From positions 750,456 to 814,455 of the forward strand of contig NZ_JAMOKG010000001.1 in assembly GCF_023656565.1 (NCBI RefSeq): DNA of 64,000 bases, written 5' to 3'. This document shows, piece after piece, positions 26,452 through 35,631 of this stretch (its first letter is position 1; every line of letters starts with the position of its first letter). This DNA comes from Flavobacterium tyrosinilyticum. GTDB lineage: Bacteria; Bacteroidota; Bacteroidia; Flavobacteriales; Flavobacteriaceae. The position numbers and the translations under genes were made by a program. A model generated the notes under the pieces. That model had not been told where the DNA came from, ran no database searches, and worked only from the letters and a program-made list of their open reading frames with translations.

Positions 26452-29262
26452 ATGAAAAAATTTTATCTATTAACAGCATTCTTTTTATTCGCCTTTACAG
26501 GTTTTGCTCAGAAAGCTATTATATCTGGAAAGATATTAGATGCCGATGACAAACTGCCTCTTCCTGGAGCAATGGTTCAAATTGTAGGCGAAAAAAAATA
26601 CACCGTTTCTGACTACAACGGTCGTTTTGAATTATTAAATATTAATGAAGGAACTTACCAAGTTGAAGTAAAATATATTGGATATACTTCTTTAACTCAA
26701 GAAATAAAAGTGGAGCAAGGAAAAAACAACGTAATTGATTTTTCTCTTAAAGCTTCTGAGAATGAACTGAAAGAAGTTATTGTTGGAGATATCTTAAAAG
26801 GTCAGGCAAAAGCGCTGAATCAACAAAAAAATAACAAAAACATCGGAAACGTAATCTCTTCAGATCAAATGGGTCGTTTTCCTGATGCTAACGTTGGAGA
26901 CGCTTTAAAACGTGTTCCAGGTATCACAATGCAGAATGATCAAGGTGAAGCTCGTAACATTATTATTAGAGGTTTAGCTCCATCTTTGAACTCTGTAACT
27001 TTAAATGGTGACCGTATTCCATCTGCTGAAGGAGATAACAGAAACGTACAAATGGACTTAATTCCATCTGATATGATTTCTACAATCGAAGTAAACAAAA
27101 CACTAACATCAGACATGGATGCAGATGCAATTGGAGGTTCTGTAAACTTAATTACAAGAGCAACTCCAAACGGAGAAAGAATTTCTGCAACTCTTGCAGG
27201 AGGTTATTTACCAATTCGTGATCACGCTTCTTATACTGCTGGTTTTGTTTATGGTAACCGTTTTGCTAATGATAAATTAGGAGTTGTTTTCAGCGGATCT
27301 TATAACAATGTAGATTACGGTTCTGATAACGTCGAAAACGAATGGGTAAAAGATGAGTTTGGAAATGACTATTTACAAGCTTCTGAAATTAGAAAGTATG
27401 ATGTACAACGTATTCGTCGTAGTGCGTCTGTTGCTTTAGATTATAAATTCAATGACAACAATACCATCTTTGCCAATGCAATCTACAACTGGAGAGATGA
27501 TAGAGAAAACCGTTTTAGAACTACTTACGATGATATTGAGCCACTTTATAATGGTGAAGAAATTGTTGGTTTTGAAGGCCGTGTAAAACGTCAGACAAAA
27601 GGTGGTTTAGACAATAATAGAAACAAAAACAGAAGATTAGAAGATCAAAGAGTTCAAAACTATTCTATTCGTGGAGAACATTTAATCAATTCTACATTAG
27701 ATTTAGATTGGTCTGCTAACTATGCAAAAGCTAGAGAATACCGTCCAGGTGAGCGTTATATCGAATACCGTCAAAAAGGTCTAGAAATGTTTGAAGATTT
27801 ATCAGATATCAGATTTCCTCTAATCACTACTGTTGGTGAATCTGTTGACGAATTTAAATTTGACTCTGTTACTGAAAATACAGACGAAACAAGCGAAAGC
27901 GAATTTGGTGCTAAAGTAAACATTCGTTTCCCTTTCTCTGTTATTGCAGGAGAAAAAGGAAGATTGAGAACGGGTCTAAGACTTCGTTTAAAGGAAAAAG
28001 AAAGAAACAATATGTTCTATTCTTATACGCCACTTAATGACGATATGGAATTATTATCGCAAGTTCCTACATCTTATTATGATGGAAACGGGTTTAATCC
28101 AGGAAGCAAATATGTACCGGGAACTTTCGCTTCTGCTAACTATTTAGGAGGTTTAGATTTGAACAATGCTTCTTTATTTGAAAAAGAAACAGATCCAGCA
28201 GAATATTTAGCTGTAAATTACAATGCTAAAGAAAGAATTACTGCTGCTTATGTAAGATGGGATCAGGATTTTAACGATAAACTTTCTATGGTTTTAGGTT
28301 TCCGTGTGGAGAATACTCATATCGATTATACAGGAAACCGTGTATTAGACGAGGAAGAATTAGAAAGCAAAATCAACAATACCAACTCTTATACTAATTT
28401 ATTGCCAAGTATTTCATTCCAATACAACGCAACAAAAGATTTAGTTTTGAGAGCTGCTGCTACAACTGCATTGGCTAGACCAAACTATTATGCATTGGCT
28501 CCTTATGTAAACAATATCGCTGCCGATAAAGAAATTACAGCTGGAAATCCAGATCTTAAAGCTACCTATTCATACAATTATGATTTCATGGCTGAGAACT
28601 ATTTCAAATCTGTTGGTTTAATTTCCGGAGGTGTTTTCTACAAAAGATTAAATGATTTCATTTACAATTATAGCGACAATCAATATACAGATGCGAAATT
28701 TGCTGCAGATTTTCCTAATCAAGCAAATCCAGTTCCAGCAGGAGAAAACTGGTCTTTCTTACAATCAAGAAATGGAGAAAATGTAGATGTTTACGGGTTT
28801 GAAGTTGCATTCCAACGCCAATTGGATTTCTTGCCAGGTAAATTCCTAAAAGGCTTTGCAATCTATTTGAATTATACTTACACGCAATCTAAAGCAAAAG
28901 GTATTGCCGATGAGGACGGAAACGAAAGAAATGATATTAGTCTTCCAGGTACAACTCCACACATGTTTAACGGATCTTTATCTTGGGAAAACAAACGTTT
29001 CTCTGCAAGAATCTCAACCAACTTTACTTCTGATTATTTAGATGAATTAGGTTCTGAGTCTTACAAAGACAGCTACTATGACAAGCAGTTTTTCTTAGAT
29101 GCAAATGCTTCTTATAAAATTACTCCAAAATTGCGCTTTTTTGCTGAAGCTAATAACTTAACAAACCAACCGTTACGTTACTACCAAGGAGTTGCGGCTC
29201 ATACAAAACAAGCTGAATATTACCAGCCTCGTTACAATTTCGGATTGAAATTAGACTTGTAA
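26452..29262 (+). CDS. TonB-dependent receptor with CarboxypepD_reg-like domain, phytase-associated
   Basis: The 936-residue outer-membrane protein has a signal peptide (about 1-20), a carboxypeptidase-like beta domain (about 22-105), a plug (about 130-240; VGDALKRVPGITMQNDQGEARNIIIRG, GGSVNLITR) and a large beta-barrel ending in NFGLKLDL with an aromatic/hydrophobic end. The DMDADAIGGSVNL pattern is that of the Xanthomonas/Caulobacter-type receptors. A phytase lipoprotein gene follows 74 bp downstream, so uptake of an inositol-phosphate product or phosphate-linked ligand is likely, by inference. Confidence 0.88.
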   Translation: MKKFYLLTAFFLFAFTGFAQKAIISGKILDADDKLPLPGAMVQIVGEKKYTVSDYNGRFELLNINEGTYQVEVKYIGYTSLTQEIKVEQGKNNVIDFSLKASENELKEVIVGDILKGQAKALNQQKNNKNIGNVISSDQMGRFPDANVGDALKRVPGITMQNDQGEARNIIIRGLAPSLNSVTLNGDRIPSAEGDNRNVQMDLIPSDMISTIEVNKTLTSDMDADAIGGSVNLITRATPNGERISATLAGGYLPIRDHASYTAGFVYGNRFANDKLGVVFSGSYNNVDYGSDNVENEWVKDEFGNDYLQASEIRKYDVQRIRRSASVALDYKFNDNNTIFANAIYNWRDDRENRFRTTYDDIEPLYNGEEIVGFEGRVKRQTKGGLDNNRNKNRRLEDQRVQNYSIRGEHLINSTLDLDWSANYAKAREYRPGERYIEYRQKGLEMFEDLSDIRFPLITTVGESVDEFKFDSVTENTDETSESEFGAKVNIRFPFSVIAGEKGRLRTGLRLRLKEKERNNMFYSYTPLNDDMELLSQVPTSYYDGNGFNPGSKYVPGTFASANYLGGLDLNNASLFEKETDPAEYLAVNYNAKERITAAYVRWDQDFNDKLSMVLGFRVENTHIDYTGNRVLDEEELESKINNTNSYTNLLPSISFQYNATKDLVLRAAATTALARPNYYALAPYVNNIAADKEITAGNPDLKATYSYNYDFMAENYFKSVGLISGGVFYKRLNDFIYNYSDNQYTDAKFAADFPNQANPVPAGENWSFLQSRNGENVDVYGFEVAFQRQLDFLPGKFLKGFAIYLNYTYTQSKAKGIADEDGNERNDISLPGTTPHMFNGSLSWENKRFSARISTNFTSDYLDELGSESYKDSYYDKQFFLDANASYKITPKLRFFAEANNLTNQPLRYYQGVAAHTKQAEYYQPRYNFGLKLDL

Positions 29263-29285
29263 TCTGCACTTTTTTAAAATTCTTA

Positions 29286-29316
29286 AATTAGACAGAGTTT
29301 AGCGCTCTGTCTAATT
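29286..29316 (+). other. Strong hairpin between receptor and phytase genes
   Basis: A perfect 12-bp stem (aattagacagag with ctctgtctaatt) and 7-nt loop lies between the genes. No T-run follows, so it may lower expression of the phytase relative to the receptor or protect an mRNA end, more than act as a true terminator. Confidence 0.6.
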
Positions 29317-29336
29317 GCATTAAAATATATAACATA

Positions 29337-30395
29337 ATGAAAAATAAATCTTTAGTTGCTCTTTTACTTTTAGCTGTTTCATTTACAGCTTGTAAAGACG
29401 ATAAATTAGCTCCAGTTCAGCCAAATGCTGTAAAACCAACAGCCGTTACAGAAGCTTTACCTCACGATACAGACGATCCTTCTATTTGGATAAACCCAAC
29501 AGATCCTTCAAAAAGTATTATTGTTGGAACAGATAAAGACACAGACGGAGGTTTGTATGCTTTTGATTTGAGTGGAAAAATCCTTAAAAAATCAATTCCG
29601 TTAAAACGTCCAAACAACGTTGATATCGCTTACGGATTGATTATTGACGGAAAAAAAGTAGACGTTGCGGTTACAACAGAACGTGAAGAAAACAAAATCA
29701 GAATTTTCAGCTTACCTGATTTAGAACCAATTGATAACGGTGGAATTCCTGTTTTTGAAGGAGAAGCGCAACGCGACCCAATGGGAGTTGCTTTGTTCAC
29801 ACGCCCAACTGATGGGAAAATCTTTGCTATTGTAGGAAGAAAAACAGGTCCTTCTGGAAGTTATTTATGGCAATATGAACTTTCTGGAAACGGAAAATTT
29901 GCTGCAGCAAAAGTGGTTCGCAAATTCGGAACATACAGCGGTAAAAAAGAAATTGAAGCTATTGCTGTAGACAACGAGTTAGGATTTGTTTACTATTGCG
30001 ATGAGCAGGCTGGAATTAGAAAATACAAAGCAGATCCAGCTTTAAACGATAATAAAGAATTGGCTTTCTTTGGCCAGAAAGATTTCAAAGCAGACCACGA
30101 AGGAATTGCGATTTACAAAAAAACAGATTCTACAGGATATATTTTAGTATCCAATCAGCAGGCCAATTCTTTTATGGTTTATCCAAGAGAAGGCGCAAAC
30201 GGCAATCCAAACAATCATTCTTTATTGGCAGAAGTTCCGACTTCTACAATTGAATGTGACGGTGCAGATGTTACGAGCGTAAACTTAGGCCCAAAATATA
30301 AAAACGGACTTTTTGTAGCGATGAGCAACGGAATGACTTTCCATTATTATGCTTGGGATTTGATTCAAAAACGCATCGACGAAGCTAAGAAATAA
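29337..30395 (+). CDS. Beta-propeller phytase (3-phytase) lipoprotein
   Basis: The 352-residue protein has a lipobox FTAC (C19). The mature part follows the beta-propeller phytase order: LPHDTDDPSIWINPTDPSKS, then GTDKDTDGGLYAFDLSGK, RPNNVDIAYG, and later KADHEGIAIYK, with acidic residues that bind calcium and phosphate. It frees phosphate from phytate at the cell surface or periplasm. Operon partner of the upstream TonB receptor. Confidence 0.9.
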   Translation: MKNKSLVALLLLAVSFTACKDDKLAPVQPNAVKPTAVTEALPHDTDDPSIWINPTDPSKSIIVGTDKDTDGGLYAFDLSGKILKKSIPLKRPNNVDIAYGLIIDGKKVDVAVTTEREENKIRIFSLPDLEPIDNGGIPVFEGEAQRDPMGVALFTRPTDGKIFAIVGRKTGPSGSYLWQYELSGNGKFAAAKVVRKFGTYSGKKEIEAIAVDNELGFVYYCDEQAGIRKYKADPALNDNKELAFFGQKDFKADHEGIAIYKKTDSTGYILVSNQQANSFMVYPREGANGNPNNHSLLAEVPTSTIECDGADVTSVNLGPKYKNGLFVAMSNGMTFHYYAWDLIQKRIDEAKK

Positions 30396-30488
30396 AGATT
30401 CAGTGTTGATTTGAAATTGCAGTTTTTCGGTACTTTCCTTTAAACTGTACTGAAAACTGCGTTTCAATGTCTTTAAAAAGTACTTCTT

Positions 30489-30555
30489 GTCAGTCTGAGC
30501 AAAGTCGAAGCCCAGTTTCCAATTGAAACACCCTTCGACTCCGCTCAGGGAGACA
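30489..30555. repeat. Intergenic palindrome of the ttcgacttcgctca family
   Basis: Arms at 30489-30511 (tgtcagtctgagcaaagtcg) and 30533-30555 (cttcgactccgctcagggag) are imperfect inverse copies. This is the intergenic form of the repeat that entered the coding sequence at 22506-22563. Confidence 0.75.
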
Positions 30556-30586
30556 AACAAGCAGTATCAGACAAACACAAAAAACA

Positions 30587-30622
30587 AAAAAAGCTGTTCA
30601 TTTCTGAACAGCTTTTTTATTT
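30587..30622. terminator. Bidirectional terminator between phytase and pckA
   Basis: The 14-bp stem aaaaaagctgttca (30587-30600) with 30605-30618 has a 4-nt loop, with A-run and T-run at its feet. It lies downstream of both convergent genes. Confidence 0.85.
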
Positions 30623-30640
30623 TGAATTAAATAATTCCTT

Positions 30641-32245
30641 TTATTCTGTAATCGGTGCTCCTGCTAAGATTTCAGCATTTGCAAACTCTTCAAATTTGGC
30701 AAAATTAGCTTTGAATTTCTGAGCCAATTCTAACGCTTTTTTATCGTATAAATCTTTGTCTTCCCAAGTATTTCTAGGATTTAGAATTTCTTCTGGAACA
30801 TTCGGGCAAGATTGTGGTTTTGCAATTCCAAACACTTTGTGATCTACATACTCTACGTTGTCTAATTCTCCTTTTAAAGCAGCAGTAATCATTGCACGAG
30901 TATATTTCAGTTTCATACGGCTTCCTACTCCATAAGGTCCGCCTGTCCAACCTGTGTTGATCAACCAAACTTTTACTCCCGCATCTTTCATTTTCTTGCT
31001 CAACATCTCTGCATAACGCGTTGGGTGTAAAGGCATAAATGGTGCTCCAAAACAAGCAGAGAAATTAGGCTGAGGCTCTGTTACACCAGCTTCTGTACCA
31101 GCAACTTTTGCTGTATATCCAGAAATAAAGTGGTAAGCCGCCTGACCTGGATTTAATCTTGAGATTGGAGGCAAAATTCCAAAAGAATCGGCCGTTAAGA
31201 AAAATATATTTTTAGGATTATGTCCAACCAAACCTGGCTGTACATTATCGATATGTGTAATTGGGTAGCTTACACGAGTATTTTGAGTAATAGAAACATC
31301 GTCAAAATCTACTTCGTTTGTTCCTTCTTTGAAAACCACATTTTCTAAAAGCGCTCCTTTTTTGATTGCTCTAAAAATGTCTGGTTCGTTTTCTTCTGTT
31401 AAATTAATCACTTTTGCATAACATCCGCCTTCAAAATTGAAAACAGTGTTTTCGTTTGTCCAGCCGTGCTCGTCATCTCCAATTAATTTACGTTCTGGGT
31501 CTGCAGATAAAGTTGTTTTTCCAGTACCAGACAATCCAAAGAAGATTGCTGTATCTCCTGCTTCACCAACATTGGCGCTGCAGTGCATTGGAAGTGTATT
31601 TTTGAAAACCGGAAGAATAAAGTTCAATGCAGAGAAAATTCCTTTTTTCATTTCTCCTGTGTAACCTGTTCCTCCAATTAAAGCAATTTTTTTAGTAAAA
31701 TCTAAAATAGCAAAATTAGACTGACGTGTTCCATCTACAGCAGGATCTGCCATAAAACTTGGAGCACAAACTACAGTCCATTCTGGAGTAAAATTAGCCA
31801 GTTCTGAATCTTCTGGACGTAAGAACATATTGTAGCAAAACAAGTTTGACCAAGCAGTTTCTGTTACAACACGAACATTTAATCTATAATTTGGATCTGA
31901 ACATACATAAGAATCGCGAACAAAAACTTCTTTGTCTGATAAAAATGCTGTTACCTTATTATAAAGCTTTTCAAAAGCTTGGGGCTCAAAAGGGATATTT
32001 ACATTTCCCCACCAAACTTGATCTTTAGTGATATCATCTTTTACGATAAAACGATCTTGTGGAGAACGACCTGTAAATTCACCTGTATTAATTGCTAACG
32101 CTCCTGTAGAATTCTCAACACCTTGTCCTGACTGCAAAGTAATCGCATGTAATTCATCTGCAGATAGTTGATAACGAACTTTTGCATTTTCAATTCCTAA
32201 CTCTTTTAACGAAATCGATTGCGCGAAAACTGTATTAGTGTCCAT
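30641..32245 (-). CDS. pckA: Phosphoenolpyruvate carboxykinase (ATP)
   Basis: The 534-residue cytoplasmic enzyme makes PEP from oxaloacetate for gluconeogenesis. Visible: GEFTGRSPQDRF (about 53-64), the kinase-1a P-loop GLSGTGKTTLSAD, the metal site IGDDEHGW, and the conserved INTGWTGGPYGVGSRM near the C terminus. This is full length for the ATP-dependent family. Single-gene unit with a promoter-like box upstream. Confidence 0.95.
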   Translation of the reverse strand: MDTNTVFAQSISLKELGIENAKVRYQLSADELHAITLQSGQGVENSTGALAINTGEFTGRSPQDRFIVKDDITKDQVWWGNVNIPFEPQAFEKLYNKVTAFLSDKEVFVRDSYVCSDPNYRLNVRVVTETAWSNLFCYNMFLRPEDSELANFTPEWTVVCAPSFMADPAVDGTRQSNFAILDFTKKIALIGGTGYTGEMKKGIFSALNFILPVFKNTLPMHCSANVGEAGDTAIFFGLSGTGKTTLSADPERKLIGDDEHGWTNENTVFNFEGGCYAKVINLTEENEPDIFRAIKKGALLENVVFKEGTNEVDFDDVSITQNTRVSYPITHIDNVQPGLVGHNPKNIFFLTADSFGILPPISRLNPGQAAYHFISGYTAKVAGTEAGVTEPQPNFSACFGAPFMPLHPTRYAEMLSKKMKDAGVKVWLINTGWTGGPYGVGSRMKLKYTRAMITAALKGELDNVEYVDHKVFGIAKPQSCPNVPEEILNPRNTWEDKDLYDKKALELAQKFKANFAKFEEFANAEILAGAPITE

Positions 32246-32546
32246 AAGTTTTTAAGTTGTGTGTGATTTTTTGTTTTAAGCAAAATTACAGATTTATTTT
32301 TATTTCCTTTAAAATACTTAAATTTCACTTTAATTTATATGAAAAAAGAGAAATTTTAATTTAAAAATTATAAAAAGAAAAAAATAACCGCCTCTAATTT
32401 GTTTATTTACAACCTTATACGCGAATTTGTTATATTATTTTTGTTTGACAACAGAAAATACAAAAAAGTCACATAAATAAAGTTATATGTTATTTATGTG
32501 ACAAAATTAAAGATTAATTCTTAGACAGAATTTTTTTTTCGGGATT
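32246..32546. other. Gene-free leader of pckA
   Basis: Very AT-rich. On the minus strand TAATTTTG (32288-32281) fits the -7 consensus for pckA, 36 bp before its start codon; no clear TTG stands at -33. The rest shows no gene or repeat that I can support. Confidence 0.5.
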
Positions 32547-32933
32547 TTATGATTTTCTCTTCAATATCGTAAAGAATAATAGCGCCCAACCAATAATTAA
32601 TAGAAAACCACCCACAGGAGTTGCGAATACGATAATTTTAGATTCAAACAAAGTGTAGTCTTTTGTAGCCAATACATAAATTGAACCACTGAAAAGAACA
32701 ACACCTGCTACTACAAAATTATAGATCGTTTTTAAGGTCTTTTCGGCTATATCTTTTTGAGTAGATAAAAAGAGAAGAAATAAGGCGTGATACATTTGGT
32801 AACGAACACCAACTTCAAAAGTATTTAATTGATCAACTGAAAGATATTTTTTCAATAAGTGAGCGCCAAAAGCACCCAAAATAATAGCTAACATACCGAT
32901 AAAAGCTCCAGTTAAAACGATTCTTCTTTTCAT
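32547..32933 (-). CDS. DUF423 family membrane protein
   Basis: ATG at 32933 gives 128 residues (MKRRIVLTGAFIGMLAIILGAFGAH), four membrane segments and the motifs GAFGAHLLKKYLS and GVRYQMYHALFLL typical of DUF423 (YwdK-like). Function unknown. A minus-strand TATTTTTG box about 30 bp upstream could start its transcript. Confidence 0.88.
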   Translation of the reverse strand: MKRRIVLTGAFIGMLAIILGAFGAHLLKKYLSVDQLNTFEVGVRYQMYHALFLLFLSTQKDIAEKTLKTIYNFVVAGVVLFSGSIYVLATKDYTLFESKIIVFATPVGGFLLIIGWALLFFTILKRKS

Positions 32934-33072
32934 AATATATCTCTTTTGAAATTTCAAACAAAAATACTTCAAACGAACCGAAAAACCGCTTTAGTTTCTG
33001 GATTATTTAGAACAAAATCAGGTTATTTTTTATCCGATTTCAAAAAATAAATTGAATTTTATTTAATTTGAA

Positions 33073-33103
33073 TTGTTATATTTATAACATTTAAATATAT
33101 TTG
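33073..33103 (+). promoter_or_regulatory. Promoter of the saccharopine dehydrogenase-like gene
   Basis: TTG (33073-33075), 20 bp spacer, TATATTTG (33096-33103): both boxes of the Bacteroidota sigma-ABfr-type promoter, 17 bp before the start codon. Confidence 0.7.
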
Positions 33104-33120
33104 TGTTAAATATTTGAGAC

Positions 33121-34485
33121 ATGAGAAACGTTTTAATAATTGGAGCAGGAAGATCTGCATCGTCTTTGATTCGATATTTATTATCAAAATCTAATGAAGA
33201 AAAGCTGCATTTAACCGTAGCCGATCTTTCATTGAATCTCGCAAAAGCAAAGACTCAGAATCATCCGAATGCCACACCGCTTGCCTTAGATATTTTTAAT
33301 TCCGACGAAAGAAAAAAAGCTATTGTAAATGCGTCAATAGTAATTTCTATGCTTCCTGCACACTTGCATATCGAAATTGCAAAAGATTGTTTAGAATTTA
33401 AAAAACATCTTGTTACAGCTTCTTATATAAGTGATGGCATGCAAGCTTTAAACGAGGAAGCCATCAAAAGCAATCTGATTTTCATGAACGAAATTGGTCT
33501 CGATCCAGGAATCGACCACATGAGCGCCATGAAAGTTATTGACGAAATAAGATCGAAAGGCGGTAAAATGCTTTTGTTTGAATCTTTCTGTGGCGGACTT
33601 GTAGCTCCTGAATCTGACAATAATTTATGGAATTACAAATTTACTTGGGCACCAAGAAACGTGGTCTTAGCAGGACAAGGCGGAGCTGCAAAGTTTATTC
33701 AGGAAGGAACTTATAAATATATTCCGTACAGTGCTTTGTTTAGAAGAACTGAATTTCTAGAAGTAGAAGGCTATGGAAAATTTGAAGCCTATTCGAATCG
33801 GGATTCTCTTAAATACCGTTCGGTTTATGGCTTGGATGATATTCTGACATTATATAGAGGAACTATTCGAAGAGTGGGATATTCTCGCGCTTGGAATATG
33901 TTTGTACAGCTCGGGATGACTGATGATAGCTATATTTTAGAGGGGTCAGAAAATATGAGTTATCGTCAGTTCATCAATTCTTTCCTTCCGTATCATCCAA
34001 CCGATTCTGTAGAAATTAAAACTCGATTGATTCTAAAAATCGATCAAGACGATATTATGTGGGATAAACTTTTAGAACTGGATTTATTTAACCCAGATAA
34101 AAAGGTAAATCTGCCAAATGCTACTCCGGCTCAAATTTTAGAAAAAATTCTGACTGACAGCTGGGCTCTTGAACCAGAGGACAAAGATATGATTGTGATG
34201 TATCATAAATTTGGCTATGAACTAAATGGAGAAAAGAAACAAATCGATTCAAAAATGGTTTGTATCGGCGAAGACCAGACTTATACGGCAATGGCAAAAA
34301 CAGTCGGACTTCCGGTTGCAATTGCTACTTTATTAATCTTAAACGGAAAAATTACAACTCCAGGCGTTCAGCTTCCTATAAAAAAAGAAGTTTATGAGCC
34401 GATTTTGAAAGAGTTAGAAGAATATGGGGTCATTTTTAACGAGCAAAATGTGCCTTATTTTGGATACAATCCGGACCTATTTTAG
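33121..34485 (+). CDS. Saccharopine dehydrogenase family protein
   Basis: The 454-residue protein opens with a Rossmann motif VLIIGAGRSASSL (about 4-16) and continues with the saccharopine dehydrogenase pattern, including NEIGLDPGIDHMSAM (about 121-135) and FCGGLVAPESDNNLWNYKFTW. The family handles lysine (saccharopine) or carboxyspermidine-like substrates. Exact reaction unproven. It has its own promoter and terminator. Confidence 0.87.
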   Translation: MRNVLIIGAGRSASSLIRYLLSKSNEEKLHLTVADLSLNLAKAKTQNHPNATPLALDIFNSDERKKAIVNASIVISMLPAHLHIEIAKDCLEFKKHLVTASYISDGMQALNEEAIKSNLIFMNEIGLDPGIDHMSAMKVIDEIRSKGGKMLLFESFCGGLVAPESDNNLWNYKFTWAPRNVVLAGQGGAAKFIQEGTYKYIPYSALFRRTEFLEVEGYGKFEAYSNRDSLKYRSVYGLDDILTLYRGTIRRVGYSRAWNMFVQLGMTDDSYILEGSENMSYRQFINSFLPYHPTDSVEIKTRLILKIDQDDIMWDKLLELDLFNPDKKVNLPNATPAQILEKILTDSWALEPEDKDMIVMYHKFGYELNGEKKQIDSKMVCIGEDQTYTAMAKTVGLPVAIATLLILNGKITTPGVQLPIKKEVYEPILKELEEYGVIFNEQNVPYFGYNPDLF

Positions 34486-34537
34486 TCTGGATCTGCATGT
34501 TTATTTTTAGAATTTTTTTTAATTAGTTTTTAATTTT

Positions 34538-34572
34538 ATCCGCTTCTCCCATCAGAAGCGGATTTTTTTCTT
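34538..34572 (+). terminator. Rho-independent terminator of the saccharopine dehydrogenase-like gene
   Basis: A perfect 10-bp stem atccgcttct/agaagcggat (34538-34547 with 34554-34563) is followed by a run of T. Confidence 0.8.
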
Positions 34573-34992
34573 TTACATAGCTGGTGTAAGCGTTATTGGC
34601 AATTTATACAATACTCGTACTGGCAAACCATTGTTTGAGCCTGGAATCCATTTAGGAGAAAGTTTTATAACCCTAACAGCTTCTTCACCCGTTCCATATC
34701 CTATATCTTCTACTGCTTTAATATCAGATAACGTACCGTCTTTCTCAATAATAAACTGCAGTTTTACCTTTCCTCCATATTTCAGTGCTTTTTCTGGAAC
34801 TTTAAAGTTTTTGCCCACAAACCTGTAAAACTTGTTTATTCCACCCGGAAAATCAGGCTTTTTCTCAATGCTATCAACCTTCATTTCCAAAGGTCTATCT
34901 TCATCTTTCGAAGTATTTTCCTGAGCCATACTTTTAGTACTCATGAAAATCAATATTACTAATACAAAACTCTGAGTAAGTATTCTCTTCAT
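34573..34992 (-). CDS. Periplasmic protein with TonB C-terminal domain (paralogue 1)
   Basis: The 139-residue protein has a signal peptide (about 1-23) and a TonB-C-like domain (about 48-136; FPGGINKFYRFVGKNFKVPEKA, IEKDGTLSDIKAVEDIGYGTGEEAVRVIKLSPKWIPG). It lacks the N-terminal membrane anchor and Pro-rich span of true TonB. It is closely similar to the neighbour at 35130 and to the tail of the M56 protein, so the three arose by duplication. A terminator separates it from the others. Confidence 0.82.
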   Translation of the reverse strand: MKRILTQSFVLVILIFMSTKSMAQENTSKDEDRPLEMKVDSIEKKPDFPGGINKFYRFVGKNFKVPEKALKYGGKVKLQFIIEKDGTLSDIKAVEDIGYGTGEEAVRVIKLSPKWIPGSNNGLPVRVLYKLPITLTPAM

Positions 34993-35088
34993 ATTTTTAA
35001 ATTGTTTAATCGCTTAAATATCCTGTCTTACACGTACAAATATAGATTTTTACTTTAATTAAAGTTGTTCTAATTTTAGCACAAGAAC

Positions 35089-35122
35089 AAAAAAATCCGT
35101 TCAAAAAGAACGGATTTTTTTG
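35089..35122 (-). terminator. Rho-independent terminator after paralogue 2
   Basis: A stem of about 13 bp (35089-35102 with 35108-35121) with A/T ends lies downstream of the gene at 35130 on the minus strand. Confidence 0.75.
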
Positions 35123-35129
35123 TTTTGAT

Positions 35130-35585
35130 TTAATGTCCTAAAGGTCTCGCTAATTGAACAACCATCGGTAAAATAAATTTAGAACTTACTGGTTCGCCAT
35201 CCTTAGTTGCTGGAATCCATTTTGGACAAAGTTTCATAACACGAATAGCTTCGGCACCCAAACCATATCCTAAATCTTTAACAATTTTTATATTAGATAA
35301 AGATCCGTCTTTTTCAATTGTGAAATGTATATAATACTTTCCATCTACTTTTTTTTCATAAGCAATCTCAGGCATATTATAATTTCGACCATAAAAGATG
35401 TAAAAATCGGTTAAACCATTAGGAAATTCTGCCTGAGTTTCTACACTTACAGTATTATCAGATTTAGCAGAAAGATCTATTAGTTCTACTTCTTGTGCCC
35501 AACTTTTTGAATTACATGAAAGCAGTAGAAAAAAGGAAAAAGCACCTTTAAATATTAAATTAGAAAACGGTTTCATTTGTAGCAT
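35130..35585 (-). CDS. Periplasmic protein with TonB C-terminal domain (paralogue 2)
   Basis: The 151-residue protein has a signal peptide with a possible lipobox LLSC (C24) and a TonB-C-like domain ending KFILPMVVQLARPLGH. The central pattern IEKDGSLSNIKIVKDLGYGLGAEAIRVMKLCPKWIPA repeats that of both neighbours. It lies 46 bp after the M56 gene and is probably in its transcript. Confidence 0.8.
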   Translation of the reverse strand: MLQMKPFSNLIFKGAFSFFLLLSCNSKSWAQEVELIDLSAKSDNTVSVETQAEFPNGLTDFYIFYGRNYNMPEIAYEKKVDGKYYIHFTIEKDGSLSNIKIVKDLGYGLGAEAIRVMKLCPKWIPATKDGEPVSSKFILPMVVQLARPLGH

Positions 35586-35631
35586 ATTTTTTACAAATCT
35601 ACACTAATTCTTATTTCTTTTAAATTTTTTG

